In this document: piece by piece, positions 6,703 to 12,499 of the stretch | How the letters are laid out: each line of letters begins with the position of its first letter | How positions within the stretch are numbered: the first letter of the stretch is position 1 | From: Microcaldota archaeon | Lineage (GTDB): Archaea > Micrarchaeota > Micrarchaeia > Micrarchaeales > Micrarchaeaceae | Reading direction: 5' to 3' | Assembly: GCA_021810685.1 (NCBI GenBank) | Contig: JAJZII010000009.1 | Location: forward strand, 1-12,573 | Length of the DNA stretch: 12,573 nt | The notes under the pieces: model-generated | The model's database searches: none | Seen by the model: only the letters and a program-made list of their open reading frames with translations | What the model was told of the DNA's origin: nothing | Position numbers and translations under genes: made by a program

Positions 6703-7665
6703 TTAGCTGTTGTGTGTGCCTTGGTGGGCGCTGTGATCTGTGTCATGGTGGGCGCCATGATGGACGTCATGATCGGTGTCGTGATGGGCTATGGCGTTGG
6801 CGTCATGGTGGGCGCTGTGATCTGTGTTATGGTGGGTGCTGTGATGCGCTGCCTTGCCGCGCCTCCGCAGGCTCAGCCCCGCCAGTGCAACGAAGAGCAC
6901 GACCATGACGAAAGTAAATGTTGGTACAAGCGGAAGCCCGCCCTGCTGCACGCTGGGCATGGACTGCACCTCCAGCGGCACAAGCGAGGCGTGGGCCGTG
7001 CCGTTGAGCACGTACGTGGCGTAGAGCCACAGGGCAAAGGTCCCGTTCTGCGCTGCGTCGTTGGTCGAGAGGCCGAACGTGGCAGTGTGCGCTGCCCTGG
7101 GCCGCAGCGCCACCTGCACTGGGGTGCCGTTGATCACGAACCCCACCGGTGCAAAAACCCCGAAGGTCGCGTTCACGGGCGAGGCGCCTGAGTTGTACAG
7201 CGTTGCGCTCATGTTCCGGGTGCTGCCGGAGCCCGTCGTTTCTGCGTTGATGATATTGAGCTGGCTGGCAGTGCTCCTGTTTATCGAATAGAGGCAGGCA
7301 ATGTATGAGTAGTACGGCACCGGGTCGCCGTAGATATAGTACTGGATCATGAAGCCTGCAGGATATGTGCCGCCTGCGGAAAGGTTCGTGAGGGGGAAGC
7401 CAATCAAAGCGTTTGAATGGGGCCTGACGCCAAGGGTAGCGGCGCTTTGGTTCGTCGTCGCGCCCATTATGTCAGGTATGACGAGCAGGTTCGTCGCTGC
7501 AGTACCCCCTATGTCGGATATGTTGAGCACGAGCGCCTCGCCGCTATGCGTTATCACGTTGGGGCTGCAGGTGCCGCCGAGCTCCGCGATGGATGATGAC
7601 ACCGCGAAGGGTAGCGCGCTGAGGCCCGAAAGCGCCAGCACCGCGAGCAGCAATATCATTTTCAT
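6703..7665 (-). CDS. Secreted single-pass membrane protein with histidine-rich C-terminal tail
   Basis: A 320-residue protein from ATG 7665, chosen because GGTG (7671-7674) lies five bases upstream, a signal peptide (MKMILLLAVLALSGLSALPF) starts at residue 1, and a TATA box at 7711-7720 predicts transcription from about 7690. An in-frame ATG at 7707 would add 14 residues but lies ahead of that point. The ectodomain (about 25-240) has several N-x-S/T sites and two stretches resembling Ig-like CARDB/NEW3 folds, with two cysteines. A helix at 246-266 is followed by RRRGK, so the tail should be cytoplasmic. The tail (274-318) has 17 His in 45 residues, in HHDTDH-type units, and probably binds metal. 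I recognise no family. The gene lies upstream of the ABC operon on the same strand, 145 bases apart. Confidence 0.75.
   Translation of the reverse strand: MKMILLLAVLALSGLSALPFAVSSSIAELGGTCSPNVITHSGEALVLNISDIGGTAATNLLVIPDIMGATTNQSAATLGVRPHSNALIGFPLTNLSAGGTYPAGFMIQYYIYGDPVPYYSYIACLYSINRSTASQLNIINAETTGSGSTRNMSATLYNSGASPVNATFGVFAPVGFVINGTPVQVALRPRAAHTATFGLSTNDAAQNGTFALWLYATYVLNGTAHASLVPLEVQSMPSVQQGGLPLVPTFTFVMVVLFVALAGLSLRRRGKAAHHSTHHNTDHSAHHDANAIAHHDTDHDVHHGAHHDTDHSAHQGTHNS
6722..6846 (-). repeat. Direct repeats encoding the His-rich tail
   Basis: Copies at 6722-6762 and 6806-6846 match closely, with the first 22 bases identical. The offset is 84 bases (28 codons). The stretch between them is a looser version of the same GGTG/CATG/GATC pattern, so the tail grew by in-frame duplication of HHDTDH-like units. 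Confidence 0.75.
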
Positions 7666-7710
7666 GCGCGCACCACACAACATCCTCTGCACATGGATAA
7701 GCGCCATACT

Positions 7711-7720
7711 CCTTTATAAC
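7711..7720 (-). promoter_or_regulatory. TATA box of the His-tail protein gene
   Basis: GTTATAAAGG on the minus strand, overlapping the stop codon of vapC. It places the start site about 25 bases before ATG 7665 and so argues against the 7707 start. Confidence 0.45.
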
Positions 7721-8085
7721 ATTTCTGCATCTGAAATATCCTTGAAGTCATTATCCTTAGTAAGTACCTTTAGTCCGTATATAGTTCCGCTGGCCAGTAT
7801 AAAGGAATCAAGCATGCCCCATTTTTTATTTGATTTCTTCCTACCGAAATTTAGCTTGCCGGCTAAAACGGATATATCATCATCCAGTTTTATTATGTTA
7901 CTCAAATGTTTTATGGCTTCAACCAGGACTTTGACGTCCCTATCCTCCTTCAAAGCCCAATTGGTCACTTCTGCTAAGGTGACTATGCTGCTATAGCAGT
8001 TGTACGTATATAGTACTTCCTTTACGCGCTTTCCTTTCTCGCTGCCTATAAAGAACTCTATCCAAGCCGAAGTATCAAGAAGCAT
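7714..8085 (-). CDS. vapC: PIN-domain ribonuclease toxin, VapC family
   Basis: A 123-residue PIN domain of usual VapC length. The acidic metal-binding residues are visible: Asp4 (LLDTSAWIEFF), Glu39 (VTLAEVTNW), Asp93 (GMLDSFILA) and Asp111 and/or Asp113 (LTKDNDF). VapC toxins are Mg/Mn-dependent RNases that cut tRNA or rRNA and are held in check by a paired antitoxin. The gene starts seven bases after the antitoxin stop, the standard antitoxin-first order. All catalytic acids are present, so it appears active. The sequence is visibly more AT-rich and Lys-rich than the neighbouring glycosyltransferases, in keeping with transfer. The target RNA cannot be told from sequence. Confidence 0.88.
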   Translation of the reverse strand: MLLDTSAWIEFFIGSEKGKRVKEVLYTYNCYSSIVTLAEVTNWALKEDRDVKVLVEAIKHLSNIIKLDDDISVLAGKLNFGRKKSNKKWGMLDSFILASGTIYGLKVLTKDNDFKDISDAEML

Positions 8086-8092
8086 AATACCA

Positions 8093-8302
8093 CTATACCC
8101 TGTCTATCGCGCGCCTCTCGAAATGGCCTGCGCCCTTCGCTATGCCAAAAACCTTCGCAATCAAATCCTTCCTTTTTTTAAGAAGCGCTATCTCCACCTC
8201 TTCGCCTTCTTTTATTGATTTTTCTGTTATTAGCCGCTTTGGTATTAATACCCCTAGAGATGTCCCTATTCTCCTTATTTTTACCTTGAATACCGTCTCC
8301 AT
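8093..8302 (-). CDS. vapB: AbrB/SpoVT-type antitoxin, VapB family
   Basis: A 69-residue protein whose first 45 residues fit the swapped-hairpin AbrB/MazE DNA-binding fold: KVKIRRIGTSLGVLIPK (6-22), then the acidic-hydrophobic KEGEEVEIALLKK. The C-terminal part (about 47-69) should wrap the VapC partner. It is directly upstream of vapC. A TATA box at 8331-8341 puts the transcript start about seven bases before the ATG, so the mRNA is probably leaderless or nearly so. The inverted repeat at 8311-8328 between TATA and ATG is a good candidate for VapB autorepression. Confidence 0.85.
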   Translation of the reverse strand: METVFKVKIRRIGTSLGVLIPKRLITEKSIKEGEEVEIALLKKRKDLIAKVFGIAKGAGHFERRAIDRV

Positions 8303-8310
8303 TCAATCAC

Positions 8311-8328
8311 ATTATAATATAGTATAAT
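8311..8328 (-). promoter_or_regulatory. Candidate vapBC operator (inverted repeat)
   Basis: ATTATA-ATATAG-TATAAT: perfect 6-base arms around a 6-base spacer, placed between the TATA box and the vapB start. Binding there would block transcription initiation, as AbrB-type antitoxins commonly do. The AT-rich setting makes chance more likely. Confidence 0.4.
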
Positions 8329-8330
8329 GC

Positions 8331-8341
8331 AAATATATAAA
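8331..8341 (-). promoter_or_regulatory. TATA box of vapBC
   Basis: TTTATATATTT on the minus strand, centred about 34 bases before ATG 8302, giving a very short leader. Confidence 0.6.
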
Positions 8342-8345
8342 CCTG

Positions 8346-8373
8346 CCTTTCTGAACTCGAGTTCAGACAAAGG
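8346..8373. promoter_or_regulatory. Perfect 16-base palindrome with extended stem upstream of vapBC
   Basis: CTGAACTCGAGTTCAG (8351-8366) is a perfect palindrome. CCTTT (8346-8350) and AAAGG (8369-8373) extend it past a 2-base bulge to 13 pairs. It sits about ten bases before the vapBC TATA box and about 90 bases after the GT4 stop. It may be a dimer binding site over the BRE region or a transcript-end structure. Confidence 0.45.
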
Positions 8374-8422
8374 TTAGCGCTGCACTGATCTACGACGGCA
8401 AATATTCGCATTTTACATTCGT

Positions 8423-8443
8423 CCCATGATTGGAAATCATAGG
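8423..8443 (-). terminator. Hairpin after the GT2-GT4 operon
   Basis: ATGATT and AATCAT pair around a 3-base spacer, with CC/GG outside a single mismatch, about 18 bases past the GT4 stop. No strong T-tract follows, so the terminator call is weak. Confidence 0.3.
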
Positions 8444-8460
8444 TTTTCCAGTTTACTTTG

Positions 8461-9621
8461 TTAAAGCTCTTGTGCACTGCGCGGACTGGGGCCGCCGAGC
8501 CCCAGTTTCTTGAACAGCGATGCGTAGAACTTTGGTATGGCAGCTGTGCTGAATCTCTCGAGCTCTTTCCGCAGCAGAAATGGCTTTTCACTGCTGCCTT
8601 TGAGCATAATGACCATGCGCTCTGGCAGTTTTGAGGGTCGTGCCACGACGCACATGCGCTTAACCTCGTAAGGTATGGGCGTGTCGGACGGCAGTAGCAC
8701 AGGCGTGCCCAGGGCCAGGCTCTCCAGCACTATCGCACTGAGCCCCTCCCGCGACGACGTCTGGAGGAAGAGCCCCGAGCCAGCGATGCGTCTGTAGAGC
8801 TCCGCCTTCGTCTTCGTGAACGGGAGCATGCGCACGCTCCCCGACAGGCCGAGCCCCTTGATGCGCTCCGCTATGTTGCGCCCTTCCGGCCCCTCGCCTA
8901 TTATCGTGCCTGCCATCGAGGGCATGTCCCGCCGGGCGGCGGCCAGGGCGTCAAGCCACATGCCGAGGCGCTTCTCCGGAATCAGCCTGCCTGCGAATAT
9001 GACTCCGCGGCGCTTGGCCGAGCTCCTGCGCTGAGGATCCCGAAGCAGCCTGCCGTCGAGGACGGGCGAGAATACAGATATGCGGCCGGGCGCTATGCCG
9101 ATGCGCTCCAGGTCGCGCTTCGTCGCCGACGAGTTCACCATGTAATGGTCCGCACCTTTCAGCGCGCGCCTCATGAAGTAGTACGCGGCACGGCCCCTGA
9201 CCGGACCCAGGTATCCTACCCATCTGCGCATGTCCCAGACCTCCGCGACGTCGATGACGAGCCTGCAGCCAGTAGCCCTGCAGTAGGTTTTCACTGTGCC
9301 GAGGTGCAGGAAGGGGAACGCGTTCGCCTGCACGAGGTCGAAGCGCTTGCCCTCCAGCTCTTTCTTGAGCCCGTTGGCGAACGAGCGCGCAAGCGCTACC
9401 GAACGCCGGCCCTTCTCATAAAGTGCAGATACGCTTGCCGGCGCGACGCCGATATGGTGCACCCCATGGCTCGTGAAAGAGCGCTTCATGCCCTCGAAGC
9501 GCATCGAGAAGCAACAGACGTCGTGGCGCTTCGCCAGGGCACGCATCTCCTGCGACTCGATGGCCTCGACCCCTCCCTTCACGTACGGATACACGACGTC
9601 CGATACGAACGCTATGCGCAT
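8461..9621 (-). CDS. GT4-family glycosyltransferase
   Basis: A 386-residue GT-B fold enzyme of normal family length. The N-terminal acceptor domain starts MRIAFVSDVVYPYVKGGVE, with the Gly-Gly loop at 16-17. The donor domain has FAGRLIPEKRL (209-219), IGEGPEG (241-247) and the E-x7-E motif EGLSAIVLE (Glu292, Glu300) that contacts the nucleotide sugar, followed by ALGTPVLLP. It should transfer a sugar from a nucleotide donor with retention, at the cytoplasmic face. GGTGG at 9626-9630 precedes the ATG, which lies ten bases after the GT2 stop, so the two are cotranscribed. Likely role, by inference: lipid-linked glycan or S-layer/adhesin glycosylation. Donor and acceptor sugars cannot be assigned. 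Confidence 0.88.
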   Translation of the reverse strand: MRIAFVSDVVYPYVKGGVEAIESQEMRALAKRHDVCCFSMRFEGMKRSFTSHGVHHIGVAPASVSALYEKGRRSVALARSFANGLKKELEGKRFDLVQANAFPFLHLGTVKTYCRATGCRLVIDVAEVWDMRRWVGYLGPVRGRAAYYFMRRALKGADHYMVNSSATKRDLERIGIAPGRISVFSPVLDGRLLRDPQRRSSAKRRGVIFAGRLIPEKRLGMWLDALAAARRDMPSMAGTIIGEGPEGRNIAERIKGLGLSGSVRMLPFTKTKAELYRRIAGSGLFLQTSSREGLSAIVLESLALGTPVLLPSDTPIPYEVKRMCVVARPSKLPERMVIMLKGSSEKPFLLRKELERFSTAAIPKFYASLFKKLGLGGPSPRSAQEL

Positions 9622-9631
9622 GGTGCCACCG

Positions 9632-10525
9632 TCATTGTTTCTCGCGGTAGAGCTTGCGCTCGACCTCGAGGAGCAGGTCCAGTATCAGCCCGGCTATTAT
9701 CGAAAGGAATCCCAAGACCACGAACATGAAGGCGACGAGCGCGCGGCCCACGTCGACGAGCGTGCCGGTGACGAAGTAGTTTGCAAGCACGAAGGCGCCG
9801 ACCGCCAGGCCTATAATTATCAGCACAACGCCTGTGCTGCCGAAGAGCAGCAGCGGGTTGTAGTCGCGCGCGTAGCGCACCGCGTGGTACGCCATCGTCA
9901 GCCCGTAGAAGGGTTTGGCCTTTGTTATGCGCGATGGAGCGCCCCTGCGCATCCCGTACTTTATAGGTATGTTGCGTATCGCGAAGCCGCGCCTCGCCAG
10001 CTCTATCTCGAAGAATATCGTGCCGGCCCTGTACGGCTGTTCGTCGCGGATGGAGTCGAATGCTTTCCGGGTCATCGCGAACGAGCCAGAGAGCACGTCG
10101 CGCATCCTGCGCCTGTAGAGGAAGTTGAAGAGCCCCGTCAGGAAGGCGTTGCCGAAGCTTATAGTGCCGGTCATCGCGCCCTTCTCGCGCTTCTCGCGGC
10201 TCCCGGAGACGAAGGCGCTGGCACCCTTGCCTAGCTCGTCGATCACGCGCTTGAGATCTTCCGCATAGTATGTGCCGTCCGCATCTATCGTGGCCAGCAC
10301 GCTGCCGGTCGCGGCGCGGAAGCCCTCCATTAAGGCGTTCTCGTAGCCGGAGCTCTCCTGCGCAATTACGCGCGCGCCCGTGCCCGCGAGCTCCTTCCTG
10401 TTCCCGGCGGAGCTCTTGTCCACTATTATTATCTCGCTACCGGGAAAAAGCCCTTTGAGCCTGCGCACGAGCGCCGGCGCAGTCGGCTCGTCCTTCGTCG
10501 GGACTATTATGCTGACTTCGGGCAT
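9632..10525 (-). CDS. GT2-family, dolichol-phosphate-sugar synthase-like, with two C-terminal helices
   Basis: A 297-residue enzyme. The N-terminal GT-A domain (about 1-215) has VSIIVPTKDE (4-13), EIIIVDKSSAG (31-41), the metal-binding DADGTYYAED (81-90), and GSFAM (147-151). This pattern matches dolichol/polyprenol-phosphate mannose or glucose synthases (DPM1-like), which load a sugar from a nucleotide donor onto dolichol phosphate. Two transmembrane helices follow (about 227-249 and 261-285), then a charged tail; this fits the membrane-bound archaeal type. It heads the GT2-GT4 operon, with TATA at 10564-10571 and a leader of about 17 bases. No SD site is obvious. It could supply Dol-P-sugar for N-glycosylation of surface proteins such as the one at 1-2620. 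Confidence 0.85.
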   Translation of the reverse strand: MPEVSIIVPTKDEPTAPALVRRLKGLFPGSEIIIVDKSSAGNRKELAGTGARVIAQESSGYENALMEGFRAATGSVLATIDADGTYYAEDLKRVIDELGKGASAFVSGSREKREKGAMTGTISFGNAFLTGLFNFLYRRRMRDVLSGSFAMTRKAFDSIRDEQPYRAGTIFFEIELARRGFAIRNIPIKYGMRRGAPSRITKAKPFYGLTMAYHAVRYARDYNPLLLFGSTGVVLIIIGLAVGAFVLANYFVTGTLVDVGRALVAFMFVVLGFLSIIAGLILDLLLEVERKLYREKQ

Positions 10526-10563
10526 TCAAAACACGCTAGTTCATGGTGATTGACCAACGAACC

Positions 10564-10571
10564 ATTAAATA
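10564..10571 (-). promoter_or_regulatory. TATA box of the GT2-GT4 operon
   Basis: TATTTAAT on the minus strand, about 40 bases before ATG 10525. It lies just past the T-rich terminator of the upstream gene, so the operon has its own promoter. Confidence 0.5.
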
Positions 10572-10617
10572 CGTTGCATGCTGCGCCAGCAGGCATCAAA
10601 AGATAAAAACAAAAAGG

Positions 10618-10662
10618 GGATAAATAGGATAACAAGGATAAAGTGAATAAAGGGGATAAAAA
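10618..10662 (-). repeat. Five-unit 9-base tandem repeat
   Basis: On the plus strand GGATA recurs at 10618, 10627, 10636 and 10654, with GAATA at 10645, exactly nine bases apart. Each minus-strand unit ends in TTATCC or TTATTC, so the repeat supplies several short T runs behind the hairpin. Confidence 0.7.
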
Positions 10663-10689
10663 GAAGAAATGGCCCCGCGCTCGCGGGGC
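10618..10689 (-). terminator. GC hairpin followed by 9-base-periodic T-rich tract
   Basis: GCCCCGCG (10672-10679) and CGCGGGGC (10682-10689) form a perfect 8-base stem nine bases past the stop of the 132-residue protein gene. On the minus strand a pyrimidine-rich tract follows (TTTCTTCTTTTTATCC onward). This is the best terminator in the window. Confidence 0.65.
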
Positions 10690-10698
10690 GCTTCGCAT

Positions 10699-11097
10699 TC
10701 AGAGCCTGTAGCCCACCATCCCGCCTATGAGCGCGAGGAGGAAGCCCGCAAGCGCCACTATGAAGTAGGGCGTGCCTATAGTCAGGGCGAAGAAGGTCAG
10801 GCCCGCTACCGCCGCGAGCTTCAGGCCGAGGTTCTTCGTGTGCTCTCCGGCAATCAGCTTCGGTTCGCTCAGGTACGTGAAGCTTGCGAAGAAGAGCGCT
10901 ATCGATGCCAATATAGATGCACCTGCGAAGAGCGGCAGCCAAAAGGCTCCTACGCCACCGAATACCACGCTGTTTAGAGTCATTTTACCGACAGCCATCA
11001 GGTAAACCAAGAAAAGAAAGAACAGGCTGCCGATGAATTCCAGTGCAAATACGCCAACGTTGACGTTTTTGCTTCCGTTCGTGCTGTGTCTTGCCAT
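10699..11097 (-). CDS. Unrecognised small polytopic membrane protein
   Basis: A 132-residue protein that I cannot assign to a family. After a polar N-terminus (MARHSTNGSKNVN) it has hydrophobic stretches at about 15-36, 43-76 (probably two helices), 88-107 and 109-129, giving four or five helices. The short polar loops include LSEPKLIAGEHTKN (76-89). There are no cysteines and no catalytic motif. No SD site precedes the ATG, but a TATA box at 11127-11137 predicts a start only about 12 bases upstream, like other short-leader genes here. It has its own strong terminator, so it is a single-gene transcript. Coding is supported by normal codon use and clean gene boundaries. Function is unknown. 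Confidence 0.7.
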   Translation of the reverse strand: MARHSTNGSKNVNVGVFALEFIGSLFFLFLVYLMAVGKMTLNSVVFGGVGAFWLPLFAGASILASIALFFASFTYLSEPKLIAGEHTKNLGLKLAAVAGLTFFALTIGTPYFIVALAGFLLALIGGMVGYRL

Positions 11098-11126
11098 GCA
11101 TATCGTTATTCAGCACGATGGCAAGC

Positions 11127-11137
11127 CTTAAAAAGGT
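11127..11137. promoter_or_regulatory. Two-way palindromic TATA element
   Basis: CCTTAAAAAGG reads as a TATA-like element on both strands. On minus it lies about 35 bases before ATG 11097; on plus it lies about 25 bases before ATG 11156, the spacing expected for a leaderless transcript. Confidence 0.45.
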
Positions 11138-11155
11138 TGCTACGATTCCGAAGAA

Positions 11156-11263
11156 ATGAAGCCTACAAGCGCAAAGAATGGCAGAGCCTATATCAGAGCC
11201 AGGATAAGGAGATTTCAGGCCTGTCCCAAAAGCGGCCGACGCAACGGTCTGTATTCTGAATAA
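11156..11263 (+). CDS. Possible 35-residue basic leaderless peptide
   Basis: ATG 11156 opens a 35-codon frame ending in TAA. The peptide is strongly basic (ten Lys/Arg, including RARIRR at 14-19, against one Glu at the end) with one Cys. No family is recognised. Support is indirect: a TATA-like element ends about 20-25 bases before the ATG, and a stem-loop with a T-rich tail follows at 11269-11337, outlining a transcript of about 180 bases. It could equally be a non-coding RNA, or a chance frame in a gap between divergent genes. Confidence 0.3.
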   Translation: MKPTSAKNGRAYIRARIRRFQACPKSGRRNGLYSE

Positions 11264-11268
11264 GTAGG

Positions 11269-11337
11269 ATAAGCCGGAAGCTTGCAGGCTCAGTTCGTTG
11301 GAAAATGACTCCCGTACAGCTTGCTTATTTCTTTCTC
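11269..11337 (+). terminator. Long-loop stem with T-rich tail in the divergent gap
   Basis: ATAAGC (11269-11274) pairs with GCTTAT (11323-11328), and AAGCT (11278-11282) with AGCTT (11318-11322), with a 3-base bulge. That gives 11 pairs closing a 35-base loop. TTTCTTTC follows. It may end the small transcript from about 11155. The rest of the gap (11338-11420) shows nothing I can name. Confidence 0.35.
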
Positions 11338-11420
11338 AAGACCATAAAACCTGTCGTTTGGCCTGAGCGGGAATAATTTTCTCATGAAAACGGTTCAGTG
11401 TGGGGATTTTTGTAATGCAT

Positions 11421-11428
11421 AATAAAAT
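11421..11428 (+). promoter_or_regulatory. TATA-like element abutting the permease start
   Basis: AATAAAAT ends right at ATG 11429 and lies 24-32 bases before the in-frame ATG 11453. If it is the promoter, the transcript would begin at about 11453 and that ATG would be the true leaderless start. An alternative AT-rich element (GAATAATTTT, 11371-11380) would suit ATG 11429. Confidence 0.35.
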
Positions 11429-12379
11429 ATGCTGGCAAAGTATAGGATAACAATGGACAAGTCTGCACGGATGATATTGCTGCTAGTTACGCTAAGCACT
11501 ATCAGCTACGGCATTGCCGGAGTAATAGCTTACAAAGGCATAAAGGCCATGCCCCTATACGCTTTCATCCTCGTTTACGGCATCGGGCTCGTGATCGGAC
11601 TTTTTTTGACGACGCTCGCATTCGGCATGCGGTTCCGCATACCAATTAAGGACTATTCAATAGGGCTGATTGCCGCACTCTTCATAGCTGTGGAACTGTT
11701 CACGCTGTTCTATTCGTATAAACATTACGATCTTGCAGGCATATATCCGTTCATCGCTCTGAGCACACTCTTCTTTTTAGGGATTGACATAGCCGTATAC
11801 CGAAGGCGTTTGCCCCGGAAAATGGTATCTGTACTGTTATTTGGGGTCCTACTGATAATAGTGGGCACTTTCGTAACTGGGAGTTCTGGTTTAGTATTCA
11901 ATGTGTCATTGCTTCCAATAATAATGCTGCTGGCAATAGCAGGTGGGCTCGGTGATTACCTGCTTTTCTACAAACCCAAAAGATATACTTTAGGTTCAAA
12001 GATGCTCTCAGATGTTCTCGTATTTCTTCTGTTCGGCACAATAATATCAGCATTGCACCCTTCCGGATTCGGAACAATGGCAGGAGTTGGATATGCGCTG
12101 CTCGCAGGCATACTCGGGGTTGTCGGCACGTTTCTGGACGTGCACGCAATAGACATATATAAAAGAGTCGGAATTGTAAATAATGTCGCAGAACGCAACT
12201 TCATAAACGACTTTGCGTATATGGACACGGTCTTGGTGCTGATCGGGAGTGTCGTAATAGGGAGTTTTACGCTTCAGGAGGTAGCAGGGGGCATTGCAAT
12301 AATAATGGGGGTTTTCGTCTTAGACAGGGCAAAAGGCATGCATATGGGCCGCAATGGGAATGGCAGCAGGAGGAAGTAG
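11429..12379 (+). CDS. DMT/EamA-like ten-helix permease
   Basis: A 316-residue membrane protein with about ten helices (roughly 15-36, 42-66, 76-97, 102-122, 130-150, 160-182, 192-212, 216-238, 268-285, 287-303). The halves look like a duplicated five-helix unit. GIYPFIALSTLFFLGIDIAV (104-123), then a short basic loop RRRLPRK and GVLLIIVGTFV, matches the usual end of a DMT (drug/metabolite transporter) repeat; the second half ends likewise in GGIAIIMGVFVL. The C-terminus is basic (NGNGSRRK). DMT proteins move small metabolites or act as exporters; the substrate here is unknown. It is the only confident plus-strand gene and diverges from the rest. ATG 11453 (MDKSARMILLL) is a credible alternative start. 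Confidence 0.75.
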   Translation: MLAKYRITMDKSARMILLLVTLSTISYGIAGVIAYKGIKAMPLYAFILVYGIGLVIGLFLTTLAFGMRFRIPIKDYSIGLIAALFIAVELFTLFYSYKHYDLAGIYPFIALSTLFFLGIDIAVYRRRLPRKMVSVLLFGVLLIIVGTFVTGSSGLVFNVSLLPIIMLLAIAGGLGDYLLFYKPKRYTLGSKMLSDVLVFLLFGTIISALHPSGFGTMAGVGYALLAGILGVVGTFLDVHAIDIYKRVGIVNNVAERNFINDFAYMDTVLVLIGSVVIGSFTLQEVAGGIAIIMGVFVLDRAKGMHMGRNGNGSRRK

Positions 12380-12413
12380 TCCCCTTACATACATGCTCGC
12401 AGTTCACCATAGG

Positions 12414-12459
12414 CATTGCTGACCGACCTGTAGAAGCAACCCTGTTCCAGCAATGTTTT
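12414..12459 (+). terminator. Hairpin plus TTTT after the permease
   Basis: CATTGCTG (12414-12421) pairs with CAGCAATG (12448-12455) over a 26-base loop, followed directly by TTTTC, 35 bases past the stop. A modest terminator candidate. Confidence 0.35.
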
Positions 12460-12490
12460 CGATGATGCTCCTGCCCAATCACAATAGTAG

Positions 12491-12499
12491 TATATAAAT
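12491..12499 (+). promoter_or_regulatory. TATA-like element near the right edge
   Basis: TATATAAAT. Transcription would begin near 12522, entering an unidentified transcript that leaves the window. An inverted repeat CCTAAA/TTTAGG (12501-12527) covers that start region, and CCGATAA/TTATCGG (12535-12541 with 12558-12564) could form a stem in the first 45 transcribed bases. The element is near-symmetric and could fire leftward too. Confidence 0.35.

Noticed and set aside
6722..6846. CRISPR-like look of the repeated block
   Set aside because: Only two good copies, no uniform spacers, and it is in frame inside a coding sequence.
7666..7707. Upstream start (ATG 7707) for the His-tail protein
   Set aside because: It precedes the transcript start predicted from the TATA box at 7711-7720, GGAG is only one base from the ATG, and it would bury the signal peptide behind 14 extra residues. 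Not excluded by homology.
7349..7996. Plus-strand ORF of 215 residues
   Set aside because: Runs antisense across the His-tail gene, an intergenic boundary and vapC, all with recognisable domains on the other strand.
9473..10234. Plus-strand ORF of 253 residues
   Set aside because: Antisense to the GT2 and GT4 genes; its composition (Glu/Arg/Ala-rich) is typical of a mirror frame of GC-rich coding DNA.
10565..10942. Minus-strand ORF whose end reads as repeated FIPF/FILF-like hydrophobics
   Set aside because: The hydrophobic end is just the translated 9-base terminator repeat, and the rest overlaps the 132-residue membrane protein in another frame.
11098..11428. Possible tRNA or C/D-box RNA in the divergent gap
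   Set aside because: No cloverleaf arms, no T-arm GTTC-A/G-A box, and no ordered C and D boxes could be found.
12267..12482. Minus-strand GTG ORF of 71 residues overlapping the permease end
   Set aside because: Cys/His-rich but with no recognisable motif, overlaps the permease gene by over 110 bases, and its start is too close to the only TATA element.
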